A DNA stretch of 64,000 bases, taken from the NCBI GenBank assembly GCA_019638285.1, contig JAHBUB010000003.1, forward strand, positions 1 through 64,000, given 5' to 3'. The translations under genes were made by a program, and so were the position numbers. Position 1 is the first letter of the stretch. Every line of letters starts with the position of its first letter. This document shows, in pieces, positions 6,593 through 16,190 of the stretch. This stretch comes from Cyclobacteriaceae bacterium. GTDB taxonomy: Bacteria > Bacteroidota > Bacteroidia > Cytophagales > Cyclobacteriaceae. Under the pieces are notes generated by a model. It did not search any database and had not been told where the DNA came from. It worked only from the letters and a program-made list of their open reading frames with translations.

Positions 6593-9352
6593 TTAGTTAA
6601 AGAACTCATCAAACGTAATGGAGATATAGTACTGTTGACCCACGAAAGGCGCACCAAGGTTGGTTCTGTAGTCACCTCCACCTATGTTGGTTCCACCTAA
6701 TTTAATGGTTGACTTAATAGAAGGTACGCGATAATTAATCTGTGCATCTACTACACCAAATTCTGGAACCATCCATTCTCCATAAGACGACTGCCACAGA
6801 AACTCATATTGCCACCGGTAGTTTACATTGAATCCCAGGTTCTTTGCAATTTTTCTATTAGCAAGTCCTACACTCACTTTATTTCTTGGTGTATTGAAGT
6901 TGGCCCTGAAGTCAGCGGTTTCGTTGGCTTCATAATAAGCCCAGCTCCAGTTTCCATTTACCGTAAAGTTTCTTGGGAGACTGTAGGTTAAGCCCAGCCC
7001 AACACCATATGATTTAACGGATTCGGTTGCATTGTTATAAAGGGAGAAACGGGTACCAGCAGGCAATGGATTGCCCTGGTGTGAGGTTGCGTTTTTGGCA
7101 GCCACAATTTGTCCCCCGATGAAATCCTGGTATTCAGTGTAGTATCCATTAAGGTCAATCAGTATTTTATTGTTGAAAACGCCTTTATATCCCAATTCAT
7201 AGGCTTGTAGGCTTTCAGGTGCCACATACGGAATGTCGGCAGTAATCAGTTTAGAAGGATCTCCTCCTACTGTAGCGCCTGTAGTCGGGTCTAAACTTCC
7301 TCCAGAAGCTCTGTACGCTGCATAGGATGCATCTGTATATGCACCTCCATTGTGTACGCCATACCTTGCGGCATTGGCCTCTGTGCTACCCAGAAGTATT
7401 TCACTTGAAGAAGGGAAATAAATAAACTGTGCTTGTGTATCTGGGTTTCTAAAACCTGTCTGAAACGAAGCGCGTATATTTTGATTTTTAGACAATTCGT
7501 ATACTGCGGAAATCCGTGGAGTTGTTCTTCCATCAAAGTTTTCATTCTTATCGTAACGAAGTGAGGCGCCCAGTTTTAACTTTTCAGCAATGGTTTTGGT
7601 TGCCTGAATGTAAGCACCAAATTCATTGATTGGAATCCGCTCAAAGTTTACGCCATCTGTAGGAGCTTCATTAAAAATGGTTCCGCTGGAGAACAGATTG
7701 TATTGCCTGAAGTTTCCACCCACTTGAACTTCGGCAAAGCTGATTTTATCTGCAAAATTGTAATTAAATTCTGCGTGGTATAATCTTGAATCGTCCATGA
7801 ATGAAGCGCCAGGAGGATTTCTTTGGAAATATCTCTGTCTCACCGTATTCATTAAATCTGTATATTCTTGAGATCCATCTGCTGGCCTGGTCCGGTCTGC
7901 GTAGCTCCGAGCGGCCGCATGTGCTGCGCTTTGATTACCTGCGGGCACACCGGGTATATAACCTTGAAGTGCCAGCACATATCTTTGAGCGTATTCAGGG
8001 GCCCATTGCGCGGCAGTAGGAGAGATTGATTCATTGGCGTATGCACCCAATGCTGAAAGGTTATAAGAATCACCCGCATCAGTAGCGGTCATATATCCGC
8101 GCACAAACCAGTTATCTGCCTTCAACTCAAGCTTGTGAAACTGCTGGGAGAAATCGCGAAGTATGTATTTCTCTGTTCCCTGATAAATAGAACTTCCTCC
8201 ACCATAACGATAGTTGTAGAGTGCTTCCACTTTATCATTGATCCTATAATGAAGCGCCACATCCCCCTTAATGCTTTTCACTCCATCGCTTTCCAACATG
8301 TCTTCTTCTTTGAAGCCGGTTCTGCGAAGATCAAGGGTTCCGAAGGTGCCTCCAATGGGCACTGGAATAATCGCTTCGTCTCCATATGTATTCAGTCCAT
8401 CAAAATTGGGCATGCCACTTAAGTCTTCGGTAGACTCCGGATTGGTTCTTTCGGTTTTATAGTCATTGCTTGTCCAGTCGGTAGCTTGCATGATTGAGAA
8501 GTTGACCTTAAAAGCAAGCTTGTTGTTAAATGCTTTTGCATAACGAAGGCTATATTGAGTAAGAGGATGGGAGCCCCCTGCCTCTGAATTGGTAATGCCT
8601 GCCTTTACCTGAGCGCTTAAGCCCTGGTATTCAAAAGGGCTTTTGCTTTTCATAATAAGAATACCATTAAAAGCGTTTGGTCCGTAAAGTGCGGAAGCTG
8701 CTCCAGGCACCAATTCAACACTTTCTACATCCAATTCACCAATACCAACAATATTCCCGGTAGGGAAGTTAAGCAACGGAGCCTGGGTATCCATTCCATC
8801 CACTAACTGAACAAAGCGGGTGTTGGCAATGGTGGCAAAACCCCGTGTGTTCACTGCGGTAAAGTTCATGCTTCCAGAATTTACCTGAACACCCTTTACA
8901 TTGGCCAAGGCATCATAGAAATCGGGGGTAGCTGCTTGTCTGATGGCTGTGATATCCATTTTTTCAATCGTCACCGGAGATTGGAGAATGCTCTCTTCAA
9001 CACGGGAAGCGGAGATCACTACCTCATGTCCAAGCATCGATTGCTCTTCCATAGTGATTTCAATTCCAGTAGTGTTCGCATTGGTTATTTGTAATTCCTG
9101 GGTAGCAAATCCGATGAAGGAAAAGCTTAGGGTAAAGGGTGGGCTTTGGGAAAGATTCAATTTAAATTGACCATTTAAATCGGAAATTGTTCCTACCACC
9201 AGACCTTTAACAACAATGTTAACACCGGCCAGGGATTCATTGGTGCTGCCATCTTTTACTGTTCCCGAAATGGTACTTTGGGCAAATGCGCCCAGGGTAC
9301 TTGTCAGAACAACAAAAAACGCCAGCGCGAATTTTGTGTAGATTTTATTCAT
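6593..9352 (-). CDS. TonB-dependent receptor with carboxypeptidase-regulatory-like domain
   Basis: A 919-aa outer-membrane receptor. It has a signal peptide ending near FAQ25 and a carboxypeptidase-D-regulatory-like beta domain at about residues 28-110 (STISGTVKDGSTNESLAGVN). A TonB plug follows at about 120-235 (ASALYGPNAFNGILIMKSKSP), then a long beta-barrel to the C-terminus (FDEFFN). It lacks the SusC signature arrangement and has no SusD partner. Its partner is the GDSL lipoprotein directly downstream, which suggests uptake of a lipid-type or esterified compound. This is inference from context. The region upstream (about 9378-9385, minus strand) contains TAGATTTA, one base off the TAnnTTTG box. 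Confidence 0.9.
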   Translation of the reverse strand: MNKIYTKFALAFFVVLTSTLGAFAQSTISGTVKDGSTNESLAGVNIVVKGLVVGTISDLNGQFKLNLSQSPPFTLSFSFIGFATQELQITNANTTGIEITMEEQSMLGHEVVISASRVEESILQSPVTIEKMDITAIRQAATPDFYDALANVKGVQVNSGSMNFTAVNTRGFATIANTRFVQLVDGMDTQAPLLNFPTGNIVGIGELDVESVELVPGAASALYGPNAFNGILIMKSKSPFEYQGLSAQVKAGITNSEAGGSHPLTQYSLRYAKAFNNKLAFKVNFSIMQATDWTSNDYKTERTNPESTEDLSGMPNFDGLNTYGDEAIIPVPIGGTFGTLDLRRTGFKEEDMLESDGVKSIKGDVALHYRINDKVEALYNYRYGGGSSIYQGTEKYILRDFSQQFHKLELKADNWFVRGYMTATDAGDSYNLSALGAYANESISPTAAQWAPEYAQRYVLALQGYIPGVPAGNQSAAHAAARSYADRTRPADGSQEYTDLMNTVRQRYFQRNPPGASFMDDSRLYHAEFNYNFADKISFAEVQVGGNFRQYNLFSSGTIFNEAPTDGVNFERIPINEFGAYIQATKTIAEKLKLGASLRYDKNENFDGRTTPRISAVYELSKNQNIRASFQTGFRNPDTQAQFIYFPSSSEILLGSTEANAARYGVHNGGAYTDASYAAYRASGGSLDPTTGATVGGDPSKLITADIPYVAPESLQAYELGYKGVFNNKILIDLNGYYTEYQDFIGGQIVAAKNATSHQGNPLPAGTRFSLYNNATESVKSYGVGLGLTYSLPRNFTVNGNWSWAYYEANETADFRANFNTPRNKVSVGLANRKIAKNLGFNVNYRWQYEFLWQSSYGEWMVPEFGVVDAQINYRVPSIKSTIKLGGTNIGGGDYRTNLGAPFVGQQYYISITFDEFFN

Positions 9353-9500
9353 ATGGAAAAGATTAAGTTTGTTTAAATCTACAAGAATTTACTCAATCCT
9401 AACAGCCGTTCAGGAGGTTTTTTGCCAGTGGTCTGCCAGGTATCCTTTTCGTAATATGAACTAAATCCGCAAATCTGATGGAGAGTTTCACTCCAGTAAA

Positions 9501-9833
9501 TTATCCCTTATTTTCCTTTTTAATGTGCTTTACCAGCTTTTCACATAGGCTATTGATCTCATTGGAGATATATTCGTCCCCGGTAGAGGTGAGTGCACTT
9601 TGGGCCAATCCACCCAAGCAGTCAATATAAAATCGCTTCATTTCCTCTACAGGCATGTCTTTTGTCCATAAATCAATGCGCAGTGTATTTTTTTGTTGAT
9701 GATCCCAAAGCGATATGCTGATGGATTTGGTCTCTGATAGCTCCTCGGGTTTATCAGAAGCATCCCAGGTAATGCGCTCGGGCGTATTCTTTTCGTCTAG
9801 TTCTACGTTAAAATTGATAGTGGATTGCTTCAT
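9501..9833 (-). CDS. gldC: Gliding motility protein GldC
   Basis: A 110-aa cytoplasmic protein that matches GldC from memory. It has an N-terminal beta segment (INFNVELDEKNTPERITWDAS) and the characteristic SISLWDHQQKNTLRIDLWTKDMPVEEMKRFYIDCLGG block at residues 41-75. A helical C-terminus with LCEKLVKHIKKE follows. GldC is one of the proteins linked to gliding motility in Bacteroidota. Its exact role is not known and it has no signal peptide. The gene overlaps the end of the acetoacetyl-CoA synthetase gene by 4 bases (9830-9833), so it is translated from the same transcript. Confidence 0.9.
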   Translation of the reverse strand: MKQSTINFNVELDEKNTPERITWDASDKPEELSETKSISISLWDHQQKNTLRIDLWTKDMPVEEMKRFYIDCLGGLAQSALTSTGDEYISNEINSLCEKLVKHIKKENKG

Positions 9834-11794
9834 GGTTTGGGTTTCAAATACTGATGATAAAAATCGATATAAAATTTCATTGAGTCCGGGTTTCTGAGTG
9901 CTCCTTTGTTCACCACTTTCTCAGGCTCCCGGCCCATAAATATTTTCTTAATAGGAGCTTCTGTCTTCTTGCCGCTTATCGTATAAGGAATATCAGGAGT
10001 TTCAAAAATTTCGTCAGGAACATGCCTTGGACTGTATGCATCCTTGATGGCTTTGTTAATCCTATTCTTTAATTCATCGTTGAGCGTCACGTTTTCGGCA
10101 AGCATTACAAACAACGGCATATAGAATTCGCCTTTGTCGCGCTCTACGCAGATGATGACACTGTCTTTCACTTCTTTTATAGGGTCTACAGCACGATAGA
10201 TTTCGCTGGTACCTATTCTTACTCCGCCACGATTTAAAGTAGCATCTGATCGCCCATAAATGATCACGCCATTGTGTTCGGTTATTTCAATCCAGTCACC
10301 GTGTCGCCAGATGCCCGGAAACATTTCGAAGTAACTTTCATTATAGCGCTCAAAGTTTTCATCACCCCATAAGAATATTGGCATGGAAGGCATGGGCTTG
10401 GTAATTACCATTTCACCGACTGCCTGATTTACTTCATTTCCATCGTCATCGTAGGCATATAAAGAACATCCCAGAGTTCTGCATTGGATTTCACCTTGGT
10501 GTACGGGTAACAAGGTATTGCCCCCTACAAAACCGCTGCATACATCCGTGCCGCCACTCATGCTGGTAAGCCATACATCTGATTTTATATGATCATATAC
10601 GTAGGCAAAACCTTCAGGAGGCAGGGGGCTGCCTGTAGATCCGATTCCCCTAAGATGTTGCAAATCAAATGACTTACCTGGTGTGGTATTGGCTTTCATG
10701 TTGGCCAACAAAAAGCCAGCGCTTGTTCCAAAATGATTCATCTTGGTTTCTTCAGCAAACTTCCACAACACATTGAGATCAGGATATCCCGGACTTCCAT
10801 CATAGAGTATCATCACACCCTCGCACAACAAAGTGGCTTGTATGTGGTTCCACATCATCCAACCGGTAGTGGTGTACCAAAAGCAGCTTTCTCCAGGCTG
10901 AAGATCTTTGTGAAAGGTGAGGTACTTCAATTGTTCCAATAAGATACCGCCATGAGAATGTGTGATGGCTTTAGGTAGGCCCGTAGTGCCGCTTGAATAT
11001 AAGACCCAGATGGGATGGTTGAATTCGACACGGGCAAAACTCAATGAGGCCGAACGATTACTCATTATAGCCGACCATAAAACGTGATCGCGTTGTAGCG
11101 TAGAAGAGGATGAAATAAGTACTACTTTTTCAATAGAAGGAATGGCCTTTACCACCGCTTCAATGACCTCTTTTTTGTCAAACTCCTTTCCACCATAGGA
11201 ATATTTATCCATGGCCACCAATACTTTGGGTGCTATTTGTGCAAACCGATCAATGACCGATTGTGTGCCAAAATCGGGAGAGCAACTGGACCAAATAGCG
11301 CCAATACTGTTACTGGCCAAAAATGCAATTGTAGCTTCTGGAATACAAGGAAGGTAGGCCACTACACAATCTCCTTCTTTGATGCCAGCAGAAATAAGGA
11401 AATTTTGAAAAGCAGCAGTATCTCTTTTCAGTTCATCCCAGGTAATGTGTTGAATTGGCTTTTTTTCACTGGCGTGAATAATAGCGGTTTCACCTTTTTT
11501 GAAATTTCTGAAAATATGTTCTGCGTAATTTAAACGGCTGCCCTCAAACCATTTGATACCGGGCATTTCGTCACTGGAACGAACAGATTTATACTTGCCC
11601 TCTGAAATGATATTGAAATAACTCCACAGGCTTTTCCAGAAATCATCAATATGATCCACCGACCACTTCCAGAGTTCATCATAATCTTTGAAATGGAGAT
11701 TGAGATTTTCGGCAAGCCATATTTTGTAACGCGTTAGGTTGGCGTTCTTAATTGTTTCAGCTGTAGGTTTCCAAAGTACTTTGTTCATAACCAT
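9830..11794 (-). CDS. Acetoacetate-CoA ligase
   Basis: A 654-aa AMP-forming acyl-CoA synthetase. The N-terminus (LWKPTAETIKNANLTRYKIWL and the following WSVDHIDDFWKSLW) is the extension typical of acetoacetyl-CoA synthetases. The adenylation P-loop is VLYSSGTTGLPKAI (about residues 270-283). The C-terminal swinging domain carries PYTISGKKTEAPIKKI with the catalytic Lys. It would activate acetoacetate to acetoacetyl-CoA for lipid synthesis or ketone-body and leucine use. A second Met at residue 3 (11788) is an equally good start. The first bases overlap the end of ribF by 10 bases. The downstream gldC overlaps by 4. Substrate assignment rests on recalled family features and full length, and is fairly sure. 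Confidence 0.9.
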   Translation of the reverse strand: MVMNKVLWKPTAETIKNANLTRYKIWLAENLNLHFKDYDELWKWSVDHIDDFWKSLWSYFNIISEGKYKSVRSSDEMPGIKWFEGSRLNYAEHIFRNFKKGETAIIHASEKKPIQHITWDELKRDTAAFQNFLISAGIKEGDCVVAYLPCIPEATIAFLASNSIGAIWSSCSPDFGTQSVIDRFAQIAPKVLVAMDKYSYGGKEFDKKEVIEAVVKAIPSIEKVVLISSSSTLQRDHVLWSAIMSNRSASLSFARVEFNHPIWVLYSSGTTGLPKAITHSHGGILLEQLKYLTFHKDLQPGESCFWYTTTGWMMWNHIQATLLCEGVMILYDGSPGYPDLNVLWKFAEETKMNHFGTSAGFLLANMKANTTPGKSFDLQHLRGIGSTGSPLPPEGFAYVYDHIKSDVWLTSMSGGTDVCSGFVGGNTLLPVHQGEIQCRTLGCSLYAYDDDGNEVNQAVGEMVITKPMPSMPIFLWGDENFERYNESYFEMFPGIWRHGDWIEITEHNGVIIYGRSDATLNRGGVRIGTSEIYRAVDPIKEVKDSVIICVERDKGEFYMPLFVMLAENVTLNDELKNRINKAIKDAYSPRHVPDEIFETPDIPYTISGKKTEAPIKKIFMGREPEKVVNKGALRNPDSMKFYIDFYHQYLKPKP

Positions 11795-12726
11795 TTTCCT
11801 TCACGAAGTGCATTCAGCGCAGACGACTTGTCTGCGATTAACTGTTTTTTCAGGGCCTCAAGATCATCAAAATGAGCATCTTTTCTTATGGGCGCCATTA
11901 GGTGGAGGGTGATGCTCTCGCCATAGATATCCCGATCGAAGTCAAAGATATTTACTTCTATTGACCTTTGTGTGCCTCCCACGGTGGGCCGATTGCCAAT
12001 GTATAACATACCGCCATATACTTGATCTGAATATGTTACCGTCACTGTATATATTCCTTCTGCCGGTACCAATTTATAATGGGAATCGACATCTATGTTC
12101 GCGGTGGGGAATCCCAATATCCTGCCCAGTTTTTCTCCTTTTATTACCCTGCCTGAAATGGCGTAAGGACGACCTAAAAAATGGTTGGCTGTTTCAATAT
12201 CTCCTTCAATAAGCGCTTTTCTTATTTTGGTAGAACTCACTCCCACATTATCTATGTCTTGCCTGGATATTTCTTCAACATCAAATCCATATTGCGGTCC
12301 GTTTAGTTTCAGTTGTTCAAAACAGCCTTCCCTGTTTTTTCCAAATCGGTGATCGTAACCAATTACCAGTTTTTTTGTACCAATGCATTTCACTAAAATA
12401 TTATCGATGAATTCTTGTGAGGATATCTGAGAGAATTCTTTTGTAAACGGGATGCGCAACAAGTGCTGAATCCCCTGCGCTTTCAATAGCGCTGCTTTTT
12501 CTTCAAATGTATTGAGTACCTGCAATGTATTTTCCTCAGGGTAGAGCACCAGCCTGGGGTGTGGCCAAAAAGTGATGACCACCGTTTCTCCCTTGTATTT
12601 TTCTGCGATTTCTTTTAGCCGCTCCAGTATTTTCTGATGCCCGATATGGACACCATCGTAAGTGCCGCTGGTGACAATGGCGTTATTCAGTTTTGGGAAA
12701 TCGTCTATGCTATGATAAATTTTCAT
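11785..12726 (-). CDS. ribF: Bifunctional riboflavin kinase/FAD synthetase
   Basis: A 313-aa protein with two domains. The N-terminal FAD synthetase (nucleotidyl transferase) domain has SGTYDGVHIGHQKIL at residues 20-34, including the HIGH-like HIGH motif. It continues with VIGYDHRFGKNREG and VSSTKIRKALIEGDIE. The C-terminal riboflavin kinase domain begins at GRVIKGEKLGRILGFPTANI (about residues 195-214). It turns riboflavin into FMN and then FAD in the cytosol. The gene overlaps the end of truB by 17 bases and the start of the acetoacetyl-CoA ligase gene by 10, so translation is probably coupled. Length is normal for the family. Confidence 0.96.
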   Translation of the reverse strand: MKIYHSIDDFPKLNNAIVTSGTYDGVHIGHQKILERLKEIAEKYKGETVVITFWPHPRLVLYPEENTLQVLNTFEEKAALLKAQGIQHLLRIPFTKEFSQISSQEFIDNILVKCIGTKKLVIGYDHRFGKNREGCFEQLKLNGPQYGFDVEEISRQDIDNVGVSSTKIRKALIEGDIETANHFLGRPYAISGRVIKGEKLGRILGFPTANIDVDSHYKLVPAEGIYTVTVTYSDQVYGGMLYIGNRPTVGGTQRSIEVNIFDFDRDIYGESITLHLMAPIRKDAHFDDLEALKKQLIADKSSALNALREGKWL

Positions 12727-13375
12727 GAGCCAGTTCTTCCAGTGTTTGGGCGTCTTTTAGTAAAAAATCCCCAATTCGGGTACGGCAAAGTTCTGACAGA
12801 TAGCCGCCAACTCCAAGCGCCTGGCCTACATCGTGTGCTAAACTTCTAATGTAAGTGCCTTTTGAACAAACCACCCTAAAGCCCACCTCAGGGAGGTTGA
12901 TATGAGTGATTTCAAATTCTTTGATAGTGACTTCTCTTGCTTTGAGTTTTACTTCGCTGCCCGCACGAGCCAGTTTGTAGGCTCTTTTTCCGTCTACTTT
13001 AACCGCAGAGTGCAAGGGAGGAGCTTGCTCAATGGTTCCCGTAAATTGAGAGGTTACTTCCTGTATCATCTGCTCTGTAATACCCGAAATATCCTGTGGT
13101 TGAGTGGGTTTTGTTTCCAGGTCATAAGAAGGTGTAGTCTGCCCAAGAATCATTTTTCCCGTGTATTCTTTCTCTTGTGCCTGAAAGGTGTCAATGCGTT
13201 TGGTCATTTTACCTGTACACAGAATTAATAAGCCGGTGGCCAGGGGATCCAAAGTGCCGGCATGACCAATCTTTTTTATTTTCAAAATACCCCGGAGTTT
13301 CTTCACCACATCAAAAGAAGTCCACTCCAATGGTTTGTTGATTAACAGAATTCTATCTGAAGCATCCCATTCCAT
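12710..13375 (-). CDS. truB: tRNA pseudouridine(55) synthase
   Basis: A 221-aa enzyme that makes pseudouridine at position 55 of tRNA. The catalytic segment is KIGHAGTLDPLATGLL (about residues 35-50) with the nucleophilic Asp in GTLDPLA. Further TruB blocks are NKPLEWTSFDVV near the N-terminus and CSKGTYIRSLAHDVG near residue 170. The frame stays open for 27 codons upstream, but homology starts at [15 protein letters not shown]. The ATG at 13373-13375 overlaps the uppP stop by one base (TAATG), which supports this start. The protein ends without a PUA-type extension, a short form common in this phylum. It overlaps ribF downstream by 17 bases. Confidence 0.95.
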   Translation of the reverse strand: MEWDASDRILLINKPLEWTSFDVVKKLRGILKIKKIGHAGTLDPLATGLLILCTGKMTKRIDTFQAQEKEYTGKMILGQTTPSYDLETKPTQPQDISGITEQMIQEVTSQFTGTIEQAPPLHSAVKVDGKRAYKLARAGSEVKLKAREVTIKEFEITHINLPEVGFRVVCSKGTYIRSLAHDVGQALGVGGYLSELCRTRIGDFLLKDAQTLEELAHENLS

Positions 13376-14169
13376 TATAGAACGGATAACTCCACGCCAA
13401 AATAATAGAGCGCCAGGATAAGCACGCCTACGATGATGCGGTAGTAACCGAACCATTTGAATCCATGCTGGGTGAGGAAGGAGATAAATGACTTGATGGC
13501 AAACATCGCTACGATAAATGCCACGACATTGCCCACCAGTAACAATGCCACCTCATTACTTCCAAAGCTATTTCCTTCCTGGTAAAACTTGAGCAGTTTA
13601 TAGGCGGTGGCTGCAAACATGGTAGGTACAGCTAAGAAAAATGAAAATTCAGCAGCGGTTTTTTTATTTAACTTTTGCGACATGCCACCGATGATAGTAG
13701 CTGCCGATCGCGATACACCGGGGATCATGGCGATGGTTTGGAAAAAGCCAATCTTTAAGGCCTTGGAATAGGTGACTTCATTATTTTCATTCTCCGCTGT
13801 GTCCTTGAAGATTTTATCTATAAAAATGAAAATGACACCCCCAAGGATGAGGGTAACAGCTACAACCTCTACACGCTCCAGCAATGCATCAATGGAGTCG
13901 TTAAATAACAGTCCGATGACAGCAGCTGGAATGAAGGCTACAAACAATTTGTAATAAAAGGAAAGGGAAATAAAGAAGCGCTTCCAGTACAATACCACTA
14001 CTGAGAGAATGGCACCCAATTGAATGGCAATGGTAAATGTTTTGGTGAATGAATCATCAGCAATTCCCATTAAAGAGGATACGATGACCATATGACCTGT
14101 AGATGAAACGGGCAAGAACTCGGTAAGGCCCTCTACAATGGCCAATATTATAGATTGGAAAATAGACAT
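13375..14169 (-). CDS. uppP: Undecaprenyl-diphosphate phosphatase
   Basis: A 264-aa integral membrane protein with about eight hydrophobic segments. Family motifs are [17 protein letters not shown] at residues 14-30 and [14 protein letters not shown] near residues 145-158. These supply the Glu and Arg/Ser residues of the active site. It removes a phosphate from undecaprenyl pyrophosphate so that the lipid carrier can be reused in peptidoglycan and O-antigen synthesis. It lies between the DUF3098 gene (9-base gap) and truB (1-base overlap), in the block ftsX-DUF3098-uppP-truB-ribF that is conserved in Bacteroidota. Confidence 0.96.
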   Translation of the reverse strand: MSIFQSIILAIVEGLTEFLPVSSTGHMVIVSSLMGIADDSFTKTFTIAIQLGAILSVVVLYWKRFFISLSFYYKLFVAFIPAAVIGLLFNDSIDALLERVEVVAVTLILGGVIFIFIDKIFKDTAENENNEVTYSKALKIGFFQTIAMIPGVSRSAATIIGGMSQKLNKKTAAEFSFFLAVPTMFAATAYKLLKFYQEGNSFGSNEVALLLVGNVVAFIVAMFAIKSFISFLTQHGFKWFGYYRIIVGVLILALYYFGVELSVL

Positions 14170-14178
14170 GAAGTGTCT

Positions 14179-14385
14179 TTATTTTTTCTCTTTGGGTGAA
14201 TAGAGAATGGCTACGATCTCAATAATAAATCCGGCCACCACCACAATAGGAGCGAGGGTTATTCCCATAAAACCAAAGCCATAAGGTTCGGAATCCAGCG
14301 CCATAAAGGTAAATCCTGCAATCACCGTGAGCAAACCAATAATCATCAGTTGATAATTCTTTCTTGTAAAGGGAAGTTTGTTCAT
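14179..14385 (-). CDS. DUF3098 small membrane protein
   Basis: A 68-aa protein with two hydrophobic segments (about residues 12-30 and 40-62) and a short loop containing ALDSEPYGFGFMGITLAPI. This pattern is that of DUF3098, a small family that sits next to ftsX in many Bacteroidota. Its role is unknown. Two bases separate it from ftsX upstream and nine from uppP downstream, so it belongs to the same transcript. The constant position between a divisome-linked protein and a cell-wall lipid recycling enzyme suggests an envelope role, which is inference. Confidence 0.88.
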   Translation of the reverse strand: MNKLPFTRKNYQLMIIGLLTVIAGFTFMALDSEPYGFGFMGITLAPIVVVAGFIIEIVAILYSPKEKK

Positions 14386-14387
14386 TG

Positions 14388-15299
14388 TCAGTAGAGTTGG
14401 TCTAAGGATAATTTTAAATATTTATTAACCGCACGAAAAGTGCTTAAGAGGGCAACGATAATACCGGTGATTAACAAAATACCAGCAAGTATAGCCAGTC
14501 GTTCTGTGTTTTGAATGAATTGTAAATCCTCAATGCGCTTATTGGCAAACGCAATGAGCCCCATTAAAAGTGTGGATGCAATTACCCCGGCCAAAAGTCC
14601 ATGTGCCATTGACCTGTAAAGGAAAGGCTTTTGTATGAACCAACTCGTGGCACCCACCAATTGCATCGACCGGATGAGAAATCGCTGAGAAAATAATGCA
14701 AGCCTGACTGTATTGTTGATCAGCAACACTACGGTAAACAATAACAACAGCGCAATGCCAAGTAATATAATACTGATTTTGGTGACGTTTTTATTGATGG
14801 AATCAATTACACTTTCTACATAATAGACCTGAAAAACCCCATTGATCTTCTCTACTTCTTTTTTAATAGAATTTAGTTTTGAAGCCTCATGGTACTCCTC
14901 ATCGATGTTTACAAGGAAGGCATCCTTCAGGGGATTGTCTCCCAGGAACTTTTGAAAATCTTCTCCGGTTTCTTCAATAAATTGTTTTGCGGCCTCTTCT
15001 TTAGAGACAAACTGAACGGCTCCGTTGGGTCGATTTTTTGCGGTAAAGGGTTTTGCAGTGAGTGTTTTTTGAATTTGCAGCCGCTGTGCTTCAGTAACCC
15101 GGCTTTGTAAAAAGACCTGAATCTTTACACTATCCCTCACCACCTTTTCCAGTTCTTTGGAATAGATTATGAGTGCGCCAAATACACCTATCACAAAAAG
15201 GGCAAGTGAAATACTAAAGACCACACTGAAGTAGGGGTAACTACCCAGCTTTTTCTTTTTGACCTTAAATTTTGGAACCTCTCCTACCATGAAGGCCAA
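14388..15299 (-). CDS. ftsX: Cell division protein FtsX
   Basis: A 303-aa permease-like protein. A basic N-terminus (KFKVKKKKLGSYPYFSVV) is followed by transmembrane helix 1 at about residues 26-46, then an extracellular domain to about 170. Three more helices follow in the C-terminal half, with the FtsX-type IRSMQLVGATSWFIQKPFLYRS segment near residue 210. FtsX works with the ATPase FtsE to activate cell-wall hydrolases at the division site. No ftsE is seen in this window. A start at 15290 (MVGEV) is also possible: a TATCTTTG box at 15297-15304 (minus strand) overlaps the ATG at 15299 and would favour the shorter form with a nearly leaderless transcript. Confidence 0.92.
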   Translation of the reverse strand: MAFMVGEVPKFKVKKKKLGSYPYFSVVFSISLALFVIGVFGALIIYSKELEKVVRDSVKIQVFLQSRVTEAQRLQIQKTLTAKPFTAKNRPNGAVQFVSKEEAAKQFIEETGEDFQKFLGDNPLKDAFLVNIDEEYHEASKLNSIKKEVEKINGVFQVYYVESVIDSINKNVTKISIILLGIALLLLFTVVLLINNTVRLALFSQRFLIRSMQLVGATSWFIQKPFLYRSMAHGLLAGVIASTLLMGLIAFANKRIEDLQFIQNTERLAILAGILLITGIIVALLSTFRAVNKYLKLSLDQLY

Positions 15300-15346
15300 A
15301 GATAAGGAGATTGGTGATTTATGCCTACGGGTTGACAGGATCGCTT

Positions 15347-16186
15347 TTAATTCTTCTTCCGGTATTTTTCCAGCTTAATTAACAATGCCTGATCCCTGAT
15401 CATGATCAGCGGAACAATATCATGCTCATTCTCGTCCAGTTTATAATAACTGTTGTTATAATAAAGGAATATGCTTCTTATATCACCATTGAGCTCAATA
15501 ATTTCATATAGACTTGAGTCGAATGGGCCATAAAGCACCAGTTTGGAATCCTTGAATTGATAGTGGAATGAATAATCCTTGTCGTTGGTATTTAAATCGA
15601 CTTCTATCGCAGAGGGGGATATCGTTGGCTTATTGTCCGACTTTGGAGCAATCACATCTTCCCTGTTTTCTTTCATTTCCTCGGTAAGGTCAAGCACATC
15701 AATACGGGGAGAGCTCACTTTCTCTTCTTTTGGTTGTTTCACCTTCGGGGTGGTCTCGTTGGGTTTCTGCCTCAAATCAGCTTTTGAACCTTCGTTTGAT
15801 TCGATAATTGTTTCCAACTTTTCCTGTGGCTCTTCAATAGGGGTGAGGGGTTGGGTTATGTTAGTTTCTTCTGTTTTTACCTGCTGTTCCTGGGTAGGAG
15901 TAGATCTAAGACCGAAATAAAGCGCTGTGCCTAAAATTCCGGCAGAAATAGTGGCGATGGCAATTTTTCCTATGACAGTACTTGCAGTACCACCTACAGG
16001 AACGTTGTTGAGCATTGCTTTTAATTCAGCAGCGCGAGCCGACTTCACCCCCTCGATAATTCCTTTCTGCAAGTTGACCTCCGCCTTCAATTGAGGGTTT
16101 GCATTCATTTGCTCCTCAAATGCGCTTCTTGCACCATCATCCAAGCGGTGGGTTAGGTAGTCTTCTATTAATTCAAATTGGCTCAT
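15347..16186 (-). CDS. Probable membrane partner (anti-sigma-like) of the upstream sigma factor
   Basis: A 279-aa protein. Its N-terminus (MSQFELIEDYLTHRLDDGARSAFEEQMNANPQLKAEV) resembles the zinc-less anti-sigma helical domain common in this phylum. One transmembrane helix lies at about residues 70-91 (IAIATISAGILGTALYFGL). A long low-complexity Glu/Pro/Lys linker runs at about 95-185, and a C-terminal beta-rich domain covers about 190-279. It starts 4 bases after the sigma factor stop, so the two are co-transcribed. The natural reading is that the N-terminal domain holds the sigma factor at the membrane while the outer domain senses a signal. No extracellular domain family was recognised, and the anti-sigma call is inference from position and topology. 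Confidence 0.6.
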   Translation of the reverse strand: MSQFELIEDYLTHRLDDGARSAFEEQMNANPQLKAEVNLQKGIIEGVKSARAAELKAMLNNVPVGGTASTVIGKIAIATISAGILGTALYFGLRSTPTQEQQVKTEETNITQPLTPIEEPQEKLETIIESNEGSKADLRQKPNETTPKVKQPKEEKVSSPRIDVLDLTEEMKENREDVIAPKSDNKPTISPSAIEVDLNTNDKDYSFHYQFKDSKLVLYGPFDSSLYEIIELNGDIRSIFLYYNNSYYKLDENEHDIVPLIMIRDQALLIKLEKYRKKN

Positions 16187-16190
16187 TTTC

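Noticed and set aside
13376-13456. Longer truB start
   Set aside because: The extra 27 codons overlap uppP and have no TruB similarity, while the ATG at 13375 forms the TAATG overlap with uppP.
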